Origin: Staphylococcus sp.
Lineage (GTDB): Bacteria; Bacteroidota; Bacteroidia; Bacteroidales; Muribaculaceae
Direction of reading: 5' to 3'
DNA: 64,000 bases
Assembly (NCBI GenBank): GCA_023665865.1
Contig: JAMPDC010000001.1
Coordinates: forward strand, 1,574,737 to 1,638,736
Shown here piece after piece: positions 8,501 to 17,608 of the stretch. The notes below the pieces were generated by a model. That model was given only the letters and a program-made list of their open reading frames with translations, was not told the DNA's origin and did not search any database. Made by a program: the position numbers and the translations under genes. Numbering within the stretch: position 1 is the first letter of the stretch; every line of letters starts with the position of its first letter.

Positions 8501-9493
8501 ATGAACAGAATCTTTGAAATATCCGATATTGAAGAGTTGCGTGAATATCTGTTGAGCTGTGGCGATAAGGAGATTTTGCGCGGGCAGCTGTTGGATGCGT
8601 TTCAGAGATACTCGCACTACCGTAATGCCTCGGAGTGGAATTTAGCTGTTAGGGTCTGTGAGGCTCTTGCCATAGTAGGTTGGGGGAGTCACAAGCCTGT
8701 AGAGGCAATAAGAGGCGCATATTTCAACGGCAATCCAGACACATGTTTTCTTGACCGCAATGCCAAACCCTGCTATCTCGACGCCGTGTGGTCGAAACGT
8801 AAGGATGGTGTTGCCATAGACTATACCCGTTCGTTTTCCCACGAAAACTCCGGCAGTGGGAGGCTCATGTCGGAACTGATAGGGATACAGGTCGGGGAGG
8901 TGCAGGATATAAAACTGGACACACAGCGAAACTGGATACCTAAAAATCCGATACGCATAGTCCGAGGGCTTGCTAATTGCTATAGCGGTTCCAGACCGGT
9001 GGTCAAGAGCATAGACAATTTTCTGATGCCGGCGCTCAACGCCTGTATGCGTCCCGAAATGTATGGTTCCGATATTGACATAATTATCTTTAATTTATCG
9101 TTCAGTTTCTACGATAACTATCATTGCAAAACCAATCATATAATTGCAGACGAGTCACTCAAACTCCGACACAAGGATTTCTATCCGAAATTGCTTGAGA
9201 TGTATTCTCTGAAAGAGATCGAGGACAATGGCTATTATCTTAGAAACCGTTTCACCTATGGACCTTTTCGGAAAGAGACGGGGAATGTGCGTGTCGATAT
9301 AGTGTTTGAAAAAGAATTCAGCCAAAAGACAGTGTCTGTCCAGAAAGAATTATTGAGTGGTTATCTCATTCATGCAGCCCAACATCTGGCAAAGCGGTTG
9401 CATCGGAAAATAAACTACGATTTCCCGCTCATGATCGCTGATTTCAAATCGGTTTTGGAAACCTGGGCTGAGGGGACTACGGATAAGTTTTGA
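8501..9493 (+). CDS. Unknown cytoplasmic protein within locus 1
   Basis: A 330-residue soluble protein that I do not recognise. ATG 8501 is chosen because the TTG further upstream lies inside the promoter. It has no signal peptide or membrane helix. Visible features are an N-terminal helical part (ISDIEELREYLLSCGDKEIL...), a Cys- and aromatic-containing centre (NPDTCFLDRNAKPCYLDAVW) and a C-terminal helical part (LIHAAQHLAKRLHRK). It has its own promoter and ends 82 bases before the second barrel gene, between the two outer membrane barrels. This placement is odd for a cytoplasmic protein and may mean a regulatory or accessory role, or just an insertion. Confidence 0.7.
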   Translation: MNRIFEISDIEELREYLLSCGDKEILRGQLLDAFQRYSHYRNASEWNLAVRVCEALAIVGWGSHKPVEAIRGAYFNGNPDTCFLDRNAKPCYLDAVWSKRKDGVAIDYTRSFSHENSGSGRLMSELIGIQVGEVQDIKLDTQRNWIPKNPIRIVRGLANCYSGSRPVVKSIDNFLMPALNACMRPEMYGSDIDIIIFNLSFSFYDNYHCKTNHIIADESLKLRHKDFYPKLLEMYSLKEIEDNGYYLRNRFTYGPFRKETGNVRVDIVFEKEFSQKTVSVQKELLSGYLIHAAQHLAKRLHRKINYDFPLMIADFKSVLETWAEGTTDKF

Positions 9494-9574
9494 TGAGTGA
9501 CTGACATTTTGTTTGCAAATCAGTGTAACAACGTCGCGGATTTTTCGTCTAAGATATATAAACCATTCACAATT

Positions 9575-11695
9575 ATGCTCAAATTCATTGTTTCAACATT
9601 GCTGCTTTCGTCCACGTTGGCAGCGTCGGCTCAGGTGCCAACAGACAGCCTTTCTCTTCAGAGTGACTCAATCGGGACACAAGCACTTGGCGAAGTCGTG
9701 GTCGAAGCCCGGACCCAACGTGTTGTGAAGAATGGAGTTGAGTATTATCCTGCCAAGAAAACCAAGAAGATCTCACTCGACGCGACCAGCCTGTTGCTCA
9801 ATATGCAGATTCCGCAACTGAACATCGATCCTGTCAGTAAGGCCGTCACAACGATTGCCGGCAAAGGAGTGTCTGTTTTCATAGACTATATTCCGGCTAC
9901 CGAGCAGGACATCCAAGGTTTGCGTCCGGAAGATGTCGTGCGCGTGGAGGTATTGAACTATCCGGAGGATCCGCGGTTTAAGGATGCGGCTCATGTGGTC
10001 AACTTCATCATGCAGCATTACGAGTGGGGCGGTTACACAAAGCTGACTGCCGATGGGCGGACTTTGGCCAATGATAATGTGAATGGGAATGTTTTCTCCC
10101 GTTTTGTCTACAAGAAGTGGACATTTGATGGCTCTGTAAACTCTTCATGGTCACACACAGGGCAAAACACGACAAATCAGATCTCAACTTTCCGGGACAT
10201 TGAGTTTGATGGACTGCACTACGATGAGGTGACACGCGACATGCGTTACGGTGACGACTATCTGTCCCGTGACAATTCGCAATATGCGTCGCTCACAGCG
10301 CGCTATCGCAGTGATAAGACTTTCGTGCAACATTCAATCTCCTTTGGCCGCTCAGCCACTCCTCTGGCGCGCTACGGATCGGATGTGGGCTTCAAGGGTA
10401 TTGATCTTGACAATGTCCCCTCCCTGAGCCGCGACAAAATGCAGATGCTTTATCCTGCCGTTCGCGGCTACTACATGTTTTGGCTTCCGAACGATAATTC
10501 GATTGTAGCCTCATGGAATTTTGTCTATGGATCGACAAAACGAAGTTCCTTCTATCAACTCGGCGATTTCAGTCCGATTATCAACGACAACAGGGAGAAA
10601 GTCTACTCTCCCACTGCAACGGTGCAGTATTATAAGAAACTCCCCCATAACAATGCCTTCCGCGTTGACCTGATGACTTACAACACCCTCTATGACACCC
10701 GCTATTTCGGCTCGGACAACAGCCGGCAGAAATTGTTGTCATCTGAAAACATGCTTTTCCTTATCTACACCCAGAGTTGGGATAAACTGAGTCTCTATTC
10801 ACGAGTGGGTGCATCATACGTCATCGGCCGTGTCAACGGTATCACCACTCTTGAGCAGTGGAATCCACGCCTGGGATTGCAAATGGAATATCAGATCAGC
10901 GACAAACACTCGGCAACCATCGAGGGATGGTGGGGCAACTCTCATCCGGAGGCCTCGACCGCAAACGATGCGCTCGTTCAGTCAAATGAGCTACTGTGGC
11001 TGCAAGGTAATCCGGATCTGAGAAACACTCTCTTTGCATCTGCATCCGCTTCATATACCTATATCCCGACAAATAAACTTTCGCTCTCAGCTGTGGTGGA
11101 ATATGAAGGCAATCCTGATAAACAGGCCTATCGCTTCTACTCTATGCCGGGCTATGATGGGCTCATCCGACAGTCGGTCAACAGTGGCGACGCACATTCC
11201 TATTCAGCGTGGCTCTCGGCCAATCTGAGGCTCTTCAATAACTCTTTGAGTCTTCGTGCAAGCGGACAGGCTCAGCGTATTGTTCTCACCGGTTGTGACT
11301 CCCAATCGCTCAACAAGCTTTTTGCAACCGTCTATGCCCAGTATTCAAAAAGCAACTGGTCAGCTATGCTCTACTATCAGTCGCCTCAGAAGGAACTCAA
11401 TGCGTGGACCAACGGCTTCCGTTCACGCTACAAGTGCACCTACGGACTCAACGTCAATTACGCCGTCGGCGATTTCAAGGCGAGTGTGCAGTTCCGTAAT
11501 TGGTTCAGACGCAACGGTTACGTGGACTCCTGTTTTGATTCGCCGCGCTATGCTGAGGTCAACCATCTGTGGAGAGCATCTCTGTCGCGCAGTCTTGCCC
11601 TCACCTTGACCTACACCTTCAACTATGGTAAGAAAGTCTCCAACCAGAATGAACAGCAAGGCGATAGGGGAGTCGGAAGCGCAATCTTGAAATAA
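9575..11695 (+). CDS. Second outer membrane beta-barrel protein (OMP_b-brl_3 type)
   Basis: A 706-residue outer membrane protein. ATG 9575 gives a clean signal peptide ([20 protein letters not shown]), unlike the longer upstream frame. After a LGEVVVEAR linker there is a plug-like region ([31 protein letters not shown]) and then barrel strands to the end, closing with [12 protein letters not shown] and a polar tail ending SAILK. This is the same family as the 6268 protein but well diverged. The next gene, GLPGLI, starts 60 bases on with no promoter or terminator in between, so barrel and GLPGLI genes are probably co-transcribed. Confidence 0.85.
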   Translation: MLKFIVSTLLLSSTLAASAQVPTDSLSLQSDSIGTQALGEVVVEARTQRVVKNGVEYYPAKKTKKISLDATSLLLNMQIPQLNIDPVSKAVTTIAGKGVSVFIDYIPATEQDIQGLRPEDVVRVEVLNYPEDPRFKDAAHVVNFIMQHYEWGGYTKLTADGRTLANDNVNGNVFSRFVYKKWTFDGSVNSSWSHTGQNTTNQISTFRDIEFDGLHYDEVTRDMRYGDDYLSRDNSQYASLTARYRSDKTFVQHSISFGRSATPLARYGSDVGFKGIDLDNVPSLSRDKMQMLYPAVRGYYMFWLPNDNSIVASWNFVYGSTKRSSFYQLGDFSPIINDNREKVYSPTATVQYYKKLPHNNAFRVDLMTYNTLYDTRYFGSDNSRQKLLSSENMLFLIYTQSWDKLSLYSRVGASYVIGRVNGITTLEQWNPRLGLQMEYQISDKHSATIEGWWGNSHPEASTANDALVQSNELLWLQGNPDLRNTLFASASASYTYIPTNKLSLSAVVEYEGNPDKQAYRFYSMPGYDGLIRQSVNSGDAHSYSAWLSANLRLFNNSLSLRASGQAQRIVLTGCDSQSLNKLFATVYAQYSKSNWSAMLYYQSPQKELNAWTNGFRSRYKCTYGLNVNYAVGDFKASVQFRNWFRRNGYVDSCFDSPRYAEVNHLWRASLSRSLALTLTYTFNYGKKVSNQNEQQGDRGVGSAILK

Positions 11696-11755
11696 ACCGC
11701 TCGATTTAATGTAATGAAACAGATTACAATGACTTTAAAAACAGATATTAAATAT

Positions 11756-12550
11756 ATGAATAGAATATTTTCATCACTTATATTCGGCCTGCTTACTGTG
11801 GTAGCTGTGGCACAAAATGCGTCCATAAAGGTGGAATATACCGAGAAATATGAGAACTGGACAGGTGCCAACCGTGTGGAGAAGTTCCTACTGCTGGCCA
11901 ACAATGACGAATCGCGCTATTTCAGCCCTATGACCCAGATTGTCGACTCCATGTTGTCGACCTCCGAAGGGGCGGCTCAGTTCAATGCCATGGTAGAGGC
12001 TGCCAATGCTGCGGGGCGGCGCCCGGCTCTTCTTCCCGGCAGCCGTACGTATATCCTCAAATCGTGGCCGAAAGCCGAGATGAAATGCTTTGAGGAAGCC
12101 GTCGGGGAGTTGGGCAACTACACCGAACCTTTGGATGAGTGGAGTTGGTCAATTTCTGACTCGACAAAAAATATTTTAGGCTACGATTGCGTTATAGCAG
12201 AGACCGACTACCACGGACGCCATTGGACCGTGTGGTTCACTCCCGATCTTCCCTTGCAGAATGGCCCTTGGAAGCTCAGTGGCCTCCCGGGGCTTATACT
12301 CGCCGCTGATGCCGACAATGGCCGCTATGTTTTTGAGGCTACCGGTATCGAGGCTGTCAATCAACCATTTCCCCGGAAGATATACGGCCATGATCTGAGC
12401 GAAAAGATGGACCGCAAGGAGATGCGCCGGATGACCTGGACTTTCTACAATCATTCGGGAGCGCAGATGGCTGCCCAACTGGGTGTCAGCGGTGTGCCAG
12501 AAATATCGCTCCCCGAGGGCTTCGACTTGATTGAGACAGATTACAAATAA
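11756..12550 (+). CDS. GLPGLI family protein 1
   Basis: A 264-residue exported protein. ATG 11756 gives a signal peptide MNRIFSSLIFGLLTVVAVAQ; the upstream in-frame ATG would add 14 residues of unlikely leader. The family signature is present at about 170-181: NGPWKLSGLPGLIL, preceded by the conserved stretch LGYDCVIAETDYHGRHWTVWF. GLPGLI proteins (TIGR01200-type) are Bacteroidetes-specific, periplasmic or envelope-located and of unknown function. It ends 10 bases before the next, related gene. The fixed pairing with an outer membrane barrel suggests a joint role at the envelope (inference). Confidence 0.88.
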   Translation: MNRIFSSLIFGLLTVVAVAQNASIKVEYTEKYENWTGANRVEKFLLLANNDESRYFSPMTQIVDSMLSTSEGAAQFNAMVEAANAAGRRPALLPGSRTYILKSWPKAEMKCFEEAVGELGNYTEPLDEWSWSISDSTKNILGYDCVIAETDYHGRHWTVWFTPDLPLQNGPWKLSGLPGLILAADADNGRYVFEATGIEAVNQPFPRKIYGHDLSEKMDRKEMRRMTWTFYNHSGAQMAAQLGVSGVPEISLPEGFDLIETDYK

Positions 12551-12560
12551 TTCACACAAT

Positions 12561-13385
12561 ATGAACAGACTGTTTACGATCCTCTCCCTCTTCATCATCA
12601 CTATTGCTGCCTTTGCGCAGGAAAGAGCCGCCATCGAGGTTAGCTATAGGGCTACTGAGCCGAATCTGAAGACCGGCAAAATCAATCGGCCAAACAAGTT
12701 TATCCTCCTTGCCGGCGCTTCGGAGTCGAAATTCTATTCTCCAATGACGGAATATCTCGACTCTCTCCAGTCCACTCCCGAGGGAGAGGCTAAGTATAAG
12801 GAAATGGCCCGTGGGGCATTTATGAGCGGGAAACAAGATAAGATTCCCCGCCCTGACGGTAGCTACTATGTCGTGAAGTCGGTCAATGACAACACCATGA
12901 AGACTTTCGACATCAACGGCATGGAGAAATATCTCATCGAAGAACCTATGCCGCAGTGCGGATGGGAGATTGCCGACAGTACAAAGACTATCCTGGGTTA
13001 TGAGTGCCAGATGGCTACGGCCGACTACCACGGCCGCACGTGGACAGTCTGGTTTACCCCTGAAATTCCCATCACCAATGGTCCTTGGAAACTCGGAGGT
13101 CTTCCCGGAATGATATTGGAAGCTGCCGACGCTTCAGGACTCTACACTTTCGAGGCCACCGGCTTGCAGCAGTCTTCGCGTCCCATCATACCCGTCTATT
13201 CCTCTGACGCCTACGATCCTGTTGACCGTAAGGAGTTCCTTAAAATGAAGCGAAAGATGATCGACAACACAATCTCCGAGATCAACGCCCAGCTCAGTGG
13301 TCTCGGCATTTCAATCGCCTCCATCTCACCCACCGCCCCAAACAAATCCCGCAAAGAACTCGACCTCATCGAAACCGACTATTGA
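12561..13385 (+). CDS. GLPGLI family protein 2
   Basis: A 274-residue paralogue of the preceding gene. The ATG at 12561 opens a signal peptide MNRLFTILSLFIITIAAFAQ. The signature is NGPWKLGGLPGMIL, with the last residues of the name motif changed from GLPGLI to GLPGMI, preceded by LGYECQMATADYHGRTWTVWF. Both proteins end in DLIETDY(K). It is the last gene of locus 1 and is followed by a hairpin. Function is unknown; tandem duplication with divergence is evident. Confidence 0.88.
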   Translation: MNRLFTILSLFIITIAAFAQERAAIEVSYRATEPNLKTGKINRPNKFILLAGASESKFYSPMTEYLDSLQSTPEGEAKYKEMARGAFMSGKQDKIPRPDGSYYVVKSVNDNTMKTFDINGMEKYLIEEPMPQCGWEIADSTKTILGYECQMATADYHGRTWTVWFTPEIPITNGPWKLGGLPGMILEAADASGLYTFEATGLQQSSRPIIPVYSSDAYDPVDRKEFLKMKRKMIDNTISEINAQLSGLGISIASISPTAPNKSRKELDLIETDY

Positions 13386-13427
13386 TTATCCGCTCATCAT
13401 CTCTTTACCGTGTATTTTAAAGCCTAT

Positions 13428-13480
13428 TAGCACTGATAGTGTGATTTTAGTCATACCGTCAGTGCTATAATTATTTTATA
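13428..13480 (+). terminator. Hairpin terminator of locus 1
   Basis: TAGCACTGA at 13428-13436 pairs with TCAGTGCTA at 13459-13467, followed by the AT-rich stretch TAATTATTTTAT. It is placed between the end of locus 1 and the SPFH promoter. Confidence 0.5.
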
Positions 13481-13519
13481 TGTTTATAATATGAAGCATG
13501 AAAAATTTCGGTGTGGAAA

Positions 13520-13551
13520 TTTGGAAGTGATTTGTGTTTATGCTATATTTG
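13520..13551 (+). promoter_or_regulatory. Promoter of SPFH gene
   Basis: TTTG at 13520-13523, 20 bases, then TATATTTG at 13544-13551. The start codon at 13585 lies 33 bases downstream. Confidence 0.65.
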
Positions 13552-13584
13552 TGGTATTGAAATAATATCATTTTAATATCATAT

Positions 13585-14541
13585 ATGATTATGGAAAATA
13601 AAGAGTATGAATATCGGGGCTTTGTCCTTAATGGCTTTGCGATGCTTGCCGTGCAACTGTTGCTCATTCCGGCTTTGATAATATTATTGTTGCTGTTGCC
13701 TGATGCTCCCCTCTGGCTCACCGTCGTAGGGTGTCTGTTGCTTGGATTTGTATGGATCGTGTTGTGGTGCGGCATCTTCACTCAGCAGCCGAACCAGTCG
13801 CGTGTGATGATATTCTTCGGTAAATATTGCGGCACTTTCCGTCAGACGGGTTTCTTCTGGGTAAACCCCTTCATGGACCGCACAAAGATGTCGCTCCGCA
13901 TCCGCAATATGGACATCGAACCGATAAAGGTCAACGACAAGATCGGCAACCCCGTGATGATTGGCATGGTGCTCGTCTGGAAGGTGAAAGATACGTATAA
14001 AGCCGTGTTTGATGTCGACAGTCCTGACGTCGGGCTTGTCTCAGTACAGGCTTCAGGTCAGGGGGGAGCTAAAGGACGTGATGCCGCGCTCAGCGAGTTT
14101 GTAATGATCCAGAGCGATGCTGCCTTGCGCGAGGTGACCGGTCACTTTGCCTATGACGATACCGACAATTCGACCGGTGAGATCACCCTGCGTGGCGGTG
14201 GTGAGGAAATCAACGAGCTTCTTGAGACGAAAATCAACGAGCGTCTGGCCATGGCCGGAATCGAGGTTGTCGAAGCGCGTCTCAACTATCTCGCCTATGC
14301 TCCGGAGATCGCAGCAGTCATGCTTCGCCGTCAGCAGGCATCGGCCATCATCTCGGCACGTGAGAAAATAGTGGAAGGAGCCGTGACGATGGTTAAGATG
14401 GCTCTTGACCAGCTCTCGGCCGAGCAGATTGTCGAACTCGACGAGGAGCGCAAGGCAACGATGGTCAGCAACCTGCTCGTGGTCCTCTGTGCCGATGAGC
14501 CGGCCCAACCTGTACTCAATACCGGTTCATTGTATCAGTAA
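13585..14541 (+). CDS. SPFH/Band 7 membrane protein
   Basis: A 318-residue protein with two N-terminal membrane helices at about 16-40 and 42-65, followed by an SPFH (stomatin/prohibitin/flotillin/HflK) domain. The domain carries SRVMIFFGKYCGTFRQTGFFWVNPF and IEPIKVNDKIGNPVMIGMVLVWKV. A helical C-terminal part (LRRQQASAIISAREKIVEGAVTMV) follows. SPFH proteins form oligomeric membrane microdomain scaffolds and often control proteases. An insertion rich in Gly near residues 155-165 (ASGQGGAKGRD) is noticeable. The small RHH gene follows nine bases on, a pairing also seen in other Bacteroidales (from memory). A second in-frame ATG at 13591 is an alternative start. Confidence 0.85.
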   Translation: MIMENKEYEYRGFVLNGFAMLAVQLLLIPALIILLLLLPDAPLWLTVVGCLLLGFVWIVLWCGIFTQQPNQSRVMIFFGKYCGTFRQTGFFWVNPFMDRTKMSLRIRNMDIEPIKVNDKIGNPVMIGMVLVWKVKDTYKAVFDVDSPDVGLVSVQASGQGGAKGRDAALSEFVMIQSDAALREVTGHFAYDDTDNSTGEITLRGGGEEINELLETKINERLAMAGIEVVEARLNYLAYAPEIAAVMLRRQQASAIISAREKIVEGAVTMVKMALDQLSAEQIVELDEERKATMVSNLLVVLCADEPAQPVLNTGSLYQ

Positions 14542-14550
14542 TTTTCTGTT

Positions 14551-14739
14551 ATGGAAAAGAAAGGGCAGAACAAGGGTTTTCTGTTGCGTCTTGATCCCGA
14601 GACAATGGAGCTCGTCGAGCGATGGGCTGCCCAGGAATTCCGCTCAGTCAACGGGCAGATTCAATGGATCATAAACGATGCGCTCACACGCTACAAACGG
14701 AAACCTAAAGCAAAAGCTTCACGCAAAGAAAGCGAGTGA
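14551..14739 (+). CDS. Small Arc-like ribbon-helix-helix protein
   Basis: A 62-residue basic protein. KGFLLRLDPETMELVERWAAQEFRSVNGQIQWIINDAL fits an Arc/MetJ-type ribbon-helix-helix: one beta strand with alternating residues, then two helices with the conserved N-G-Q-I turn. A Lys-rich tail (KRKPKAKASRK) follows. It is co-transcribed with the SPFH gene nine bases upstream. It probably binds DNA, perhaps regulating its own operon, but the target is not known. Confidence 0.72.
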   Translation: MEKKGQNKGFLLRLDPETMELVERWAAQEFRSVNGQIQWIINDALTRYKRKPKAKASRKESE

Positions 14740-14753
14740 ATATAAAACTAAAG

Positions 14754-14802
14754 CACCGGCCGTAACGTCAATCTCTGACTCACGGCCGGTGATGTTTTTT
14801 TT
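14754..14802. terminator. Intrinsic terminator after RHH gene
   Basis: CACCGGCCGT at 14754-14763 pairs perfectly with 14782-14791, followed by an eight-T run. It lies between convergent genes (RHH on plus, GH28 on minus). Confidence 0.85.
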
Positions 14803-14819
14803 CGAGTGGCAGTGTGAGG

Positions 14820-16202
14820 CTACCTGATGACGAGTCCCTCAGAGTCCGTGGCGACAATGGCCTCACGTTCGTCGGGGTTGATAGTAGTCACAACTACGTT
14901 GTCAAACGTTATGTCGCGTGTGTGGTTGAGCCAGAAGCCCTTGGCGGGAAGGATGCCCCACATGGTCGACTCGGGATACTCCGCGCGCTTCTCGTCGGTC
15001 GGTGTAGCAGTGATTTTCTGACCTCCCTGCTGACGGATGCGGATGTTGCGGAGCTCCACGTCGCACACAGGGTGTCCTTCAAGACCGGTGATCGATGATC
15101 CCGACGGGCCCGCCTCGTCAATCATGATGTCGTGAAGGCAGAGGCGCTCCATTGTTCCAACTCGTTCCACTGGGATGTCGGCTGAGTATGGGCGTGCGCG
15201 ATCGGCCAGACGGATGAAGATCGGCGATTCAGTCCCGCGGATAGTGATATCACCAATGTCAACGTTGCTCATCGTTCCACCGTCAACAATCTCAAGCGAG
15301 ATGGCCGAGTGGCCGATGCCTCCTGGATAGCCGAAATATTGGCTTGACTGGTCGGCCGATGGTTTCACCGTTATGCCGCGGATGATTATGTTGCGGAATC
15401 CTCCGTTGGTCTCCGTCCCGAGTTTGATGGCGTTGCAGTGGCTCGACACTACGCAGTTGCTGATGACGATATCCTCGCATAGCCGTGGCGATGTGCTCTT
15501 GAGTGTGATACCGTCGTCGTCAGAGTCTGCGATCATGTTCGAGACAGTCACATCGTGACACCCGTCGAGGTCAAGCGCATCATTGTTATAGTTGTTGCGG
15601 TTGACGACGGTGATACCATCGATGTTCACCTTGTCGCAGGCGAGATAGTGTTGCATCCAACAGCCGGAATTTTTCAGTGTGACGTCGCGTAGCCTCACAC
15701 CCTTGCAGCAGATGAAGCGCAGCAGATGCGGGCGTGTGATACCCTCATCGTTCCACGATAGCTTCGGGAACGCCTTGCCGCGTCCGTCGATGGTTCCCTC
15801 GCCGGTGATGGCTACGTTTTCCGCTCCGTCGGCATATATCAGCTGTATGGTAGGCGTGTGGGTGCGCAGCGACACATAGTCGGTCTTCACGGGGGTATAG
15901 TCATTGATATCGGTGCTCCCGAAGAGTGTAGCCCCGTTTTCAAGATGCAGGGTGACATTACTTTTCAGAAAAATACTCCCCGTTTTGTAATGCCCGGCAG
16001 GGATAAGCACTGTACCGCCTCCGTCAGCTGTGCAGCGGTCTATGGCAGTCTGGATCGCGGTGGTCGACAGCGCTGTCGTGTCGCTCACAGCTCCGAAGTC
16101 AGTGATGTCGTATGTTTCAGCCACGGCAGCCATCGGCAGCAATAGCAATGCTGCCGTGAGCGCTCGTGTAGTCCGACATAGTTTCATTGCTGATATCCTC
16201 AT
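14820..16202 (-). CDS. GH28-family pectinase, exported (gene 2 of pair)
   Basis: A 460-residue right-handed beta-helix enzyme of glycoside hydrolase family 28 (polygalacturonase clan). Signal peptide to about residue 28 (LLLLPMAAVAE). The N-terminal pectate-lyase-like start YDITDFGAVSDTTALSTTAIQTAID is typical. Catalytic-region motifs are NNDALDLDGC (the NTD motif changed to NND), DSDDDGITLKS (the DD pair) and SSHCNAIKLGTE (GHG-like, with His kept but flanking Gly lost). The start at 16202 overlaps the upstream stop as ATGA, implying translational coupling; ATG 16187 is an alternative. It probably cleaves galacturonan or a related acidic glycan outside the cytoplasm. Confidence 0.85.
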   Translation of the reverse strand: MRISAMKLCRTTRALTAALLLLPMAAVAETYDITDFGAVSDTTALSTTAIQTAIDRCTADGGGTVLIPAGHYKTGSIFLKSNVTLHLENGATLFGSTDINDYTPVKTDYVSLRTHTPTIQLIYADGAENVAITGEGTIDGRGKAFPKLSWNDEGITRPHLLRFICCKGVRLRDVTLKNSGCWMQHYLACDKVNIDGITVVNRNNYNNDALDLDGCHDVTVSNMIADSDDDGITLKSTSPRLCEDIVISNCVVSSHCNAIKLGTETNGGFRNIIIRGITVKPSADQSSQYFGYPGGIGHSAISLEIVDGGTMSNVDIGDITIRGTESPIFIRLADRARPYSADIPVERVGTMERLCLHDIMIDEAGPSGSSITGLEGHPVCDVELRNIRIRQQGGQKITATPTDEKRAEYPESTMWGILPAKGFWLNHTRDITFDNVVVTTINPDEREAIVATDSEGLVIR

Positions 16203-17530
16203 TGTTCTGCAAAGGTTATCTCGATAGTCCCGACATCCTGGAGCTTGATATTCTTGTTGGCCGACTTGACATTGGTGACACTCAGATTTTCGACAGGCAT
16301 CTCAGGCAGACCCTTGGCCTGGATGAGCAATCGGCAGGTGCCGACCTCGATGTTATCGACATGGATGTTGCGGAATACCGGTGTCACCGTCCCGACCGGC
16401 TGTGCGGGCAGACGTTCGGCAAGCGCGCCGAGCCATGAGGGGCTCCCGAGCATATCCATCTGGATGGCAGGACCGTTGGCGTTGTCGATGTGGATATTGT
16501 TGATCCAGATATTCTCAGCGCCACCGCCACGTGGACGGCGGGTCTTGAAGTAGAGAGGCATGCGGGGATTCTCCATCACGACATTTTCGGCATACACGTT
16601 TCTGATGAATCCGGCGGTTTCAGTCCCGACAGTAATTCCTCCTACGCCGCGCTTTACACGGCAATTCCGTATGACAACGTTTTCAGTCGGACGTCCGAGT
16701 TTCACAGCCTCTTCTCCGCGTCCGGCCTTGAGGGTGAAGCAGTCGTCGCCACAGTCGAGGGTTGTGTTCTCGATAAGGGCATTGACGCTTGAGTCGATGT
16801 CAATGCCGTCGGTGCGTGGATGACCGTGGCTGTTGACGGTGACACCACGAATGATAATATTTTCGCAGTAGACCGGGGCGATATTCCAGAAGATGGAACC
16901 GTCGAGCGTCACATCCTCAATGAGGATATTGCGGCAGTTGACAGGCCCGATGAAAGTAGGCATATAGATCTTCTCAAGAGTTGCAGTGCGGGCTTGGCCC
17001 GACTCGATATTTTTCTCGGCCGTCACTGTCAGTCCGGTGTCCATCCTTTTGGTGATCTCGCAGTCGCGGTCCGGGCCCTGGAGATGTCCCTTGCCTGTCA
17101 CAGCGATGTTTTCCTGACCATAGGCATAGATCATGGCACCGAGCGATTGGACGTCGGCTCCTTCATAGCGGGAGGCTACTGTAGGGAGATAGTCGTTGAT
17201 CTCACCGGTAAACTCGAGGGTCGCGCCCTCTTCGATGTGTAAATCGACATTGCTTTTCAGCATCAGTCGTCCGGAGAGCCATTTGCCGGCTGGCACTGTC
17301 ACACGGCCGCCACCCTGTGCGGCTACCCGGTCGATGGCTTTTTGTATTGCAGTTGTGGCCACGCGTCCTTGCTTGGCCCCGGTTTTGGTGATACTGAGTT
17401 CACGTGTAGGGAATTCAGGCGCTTGCATGGCTGTTACAATATTCACAAATTCAGGAAGTTTGGTTTCCTGAGTCTGCGCGGTGGCTCCTAAGCCGAGCGC
17501 GATCAAAAAAATGGCGATTAGTCTCTTCAT
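16199..17530 (-). CDS. GH28-family pectinase, exported (gene 1 of pair)
   Basis: A 443-residue GH28 beta-helix protein with signal peptide MKRLIAIFLIALGLGATAQ. Motifs are HPRTDGIDIDSS (NTD region written as RTD), LDCGDDCFTLKAGR (the DD pair) and RGVGGITVGTETAG in place of the GHG loop, where the His is missing. Loss of the GHG His is seen in some GH28 subgroups and may mean altered specificity. It heads a two-gene operon with the second GH28 (4-base ATGA overlap) and has a minus-strand -7 box at 17547-17554. No SusC/D genes are adjacent; the hexuronate genes lie 43 kb away. Confidence 0.85.
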   Translation of the reverse strand: MKRLIAIFLIALGLGATAQTQETKLPEFVNIVTAMQAPEFPTRELSITKTGAKQGRVATTAIQKAIDRVAAQGGGRVTVPAGKWLSGRLMLKSNVDLHIEEGATLEFTGEINDYLPTVASRYEGADVQSLGAMIYAYGQENIAVTGKGHLQGPDRDCEITKRMDTGLTVTAEKNIESGQARTATLEKIYMPTFIGPVNCRNILIEDVTLDGSIFWNIAPVYCENIIIRGVTVNSHGHPRTDGIDIDSSVNALIENTTLDCGDDCFTLKAGRGEEAVKLGRPTENVVIRNCRVKRGVGGITVGTETAGFIRNVYAENVVMENPRMPLYFKTRRPRGGGAENIWINNIHIDNANGPAIQMDMLGSPSWLGALAERLPAQPVGTVTPVFRNIHVDNIEVGTCRLLIQAKGLPEMPVENLSVTNVKSANKNIKLQDVGTIEITFAEQ

Positions 17531-17546
17531 GTACGTTAGATCTTGG

Positions 17547-17554
17547 ATTTACTT
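17547..17554 (-). promoter_or_regulatory. -7 box of GH28 operon
   Basis: Read on the minus strand this is TAAATTTG, a TAnnTTTG match ending 16 bases before the GH28 start at 17530, so the leader is short. Confidence 0.5.
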
Positions 17555-17596
17555 TGCAAATTTAAGCTTTTCTGCCCGTATTCCCGAAATAATTGC

Positions 17597-17604
17597 TAAA
17601 TTTG
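17597..17604 (+). promoter_or_regulatory. -7 box touching lysozyme ATG
   Basis: TAAATTTG lies four bases before the ATG at 17609, so the mRNA should be leaderless. A -33 TTG at the usual distance is not evident. Confidence 0.5.
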
Positions 17605-17608
17605 TAGC

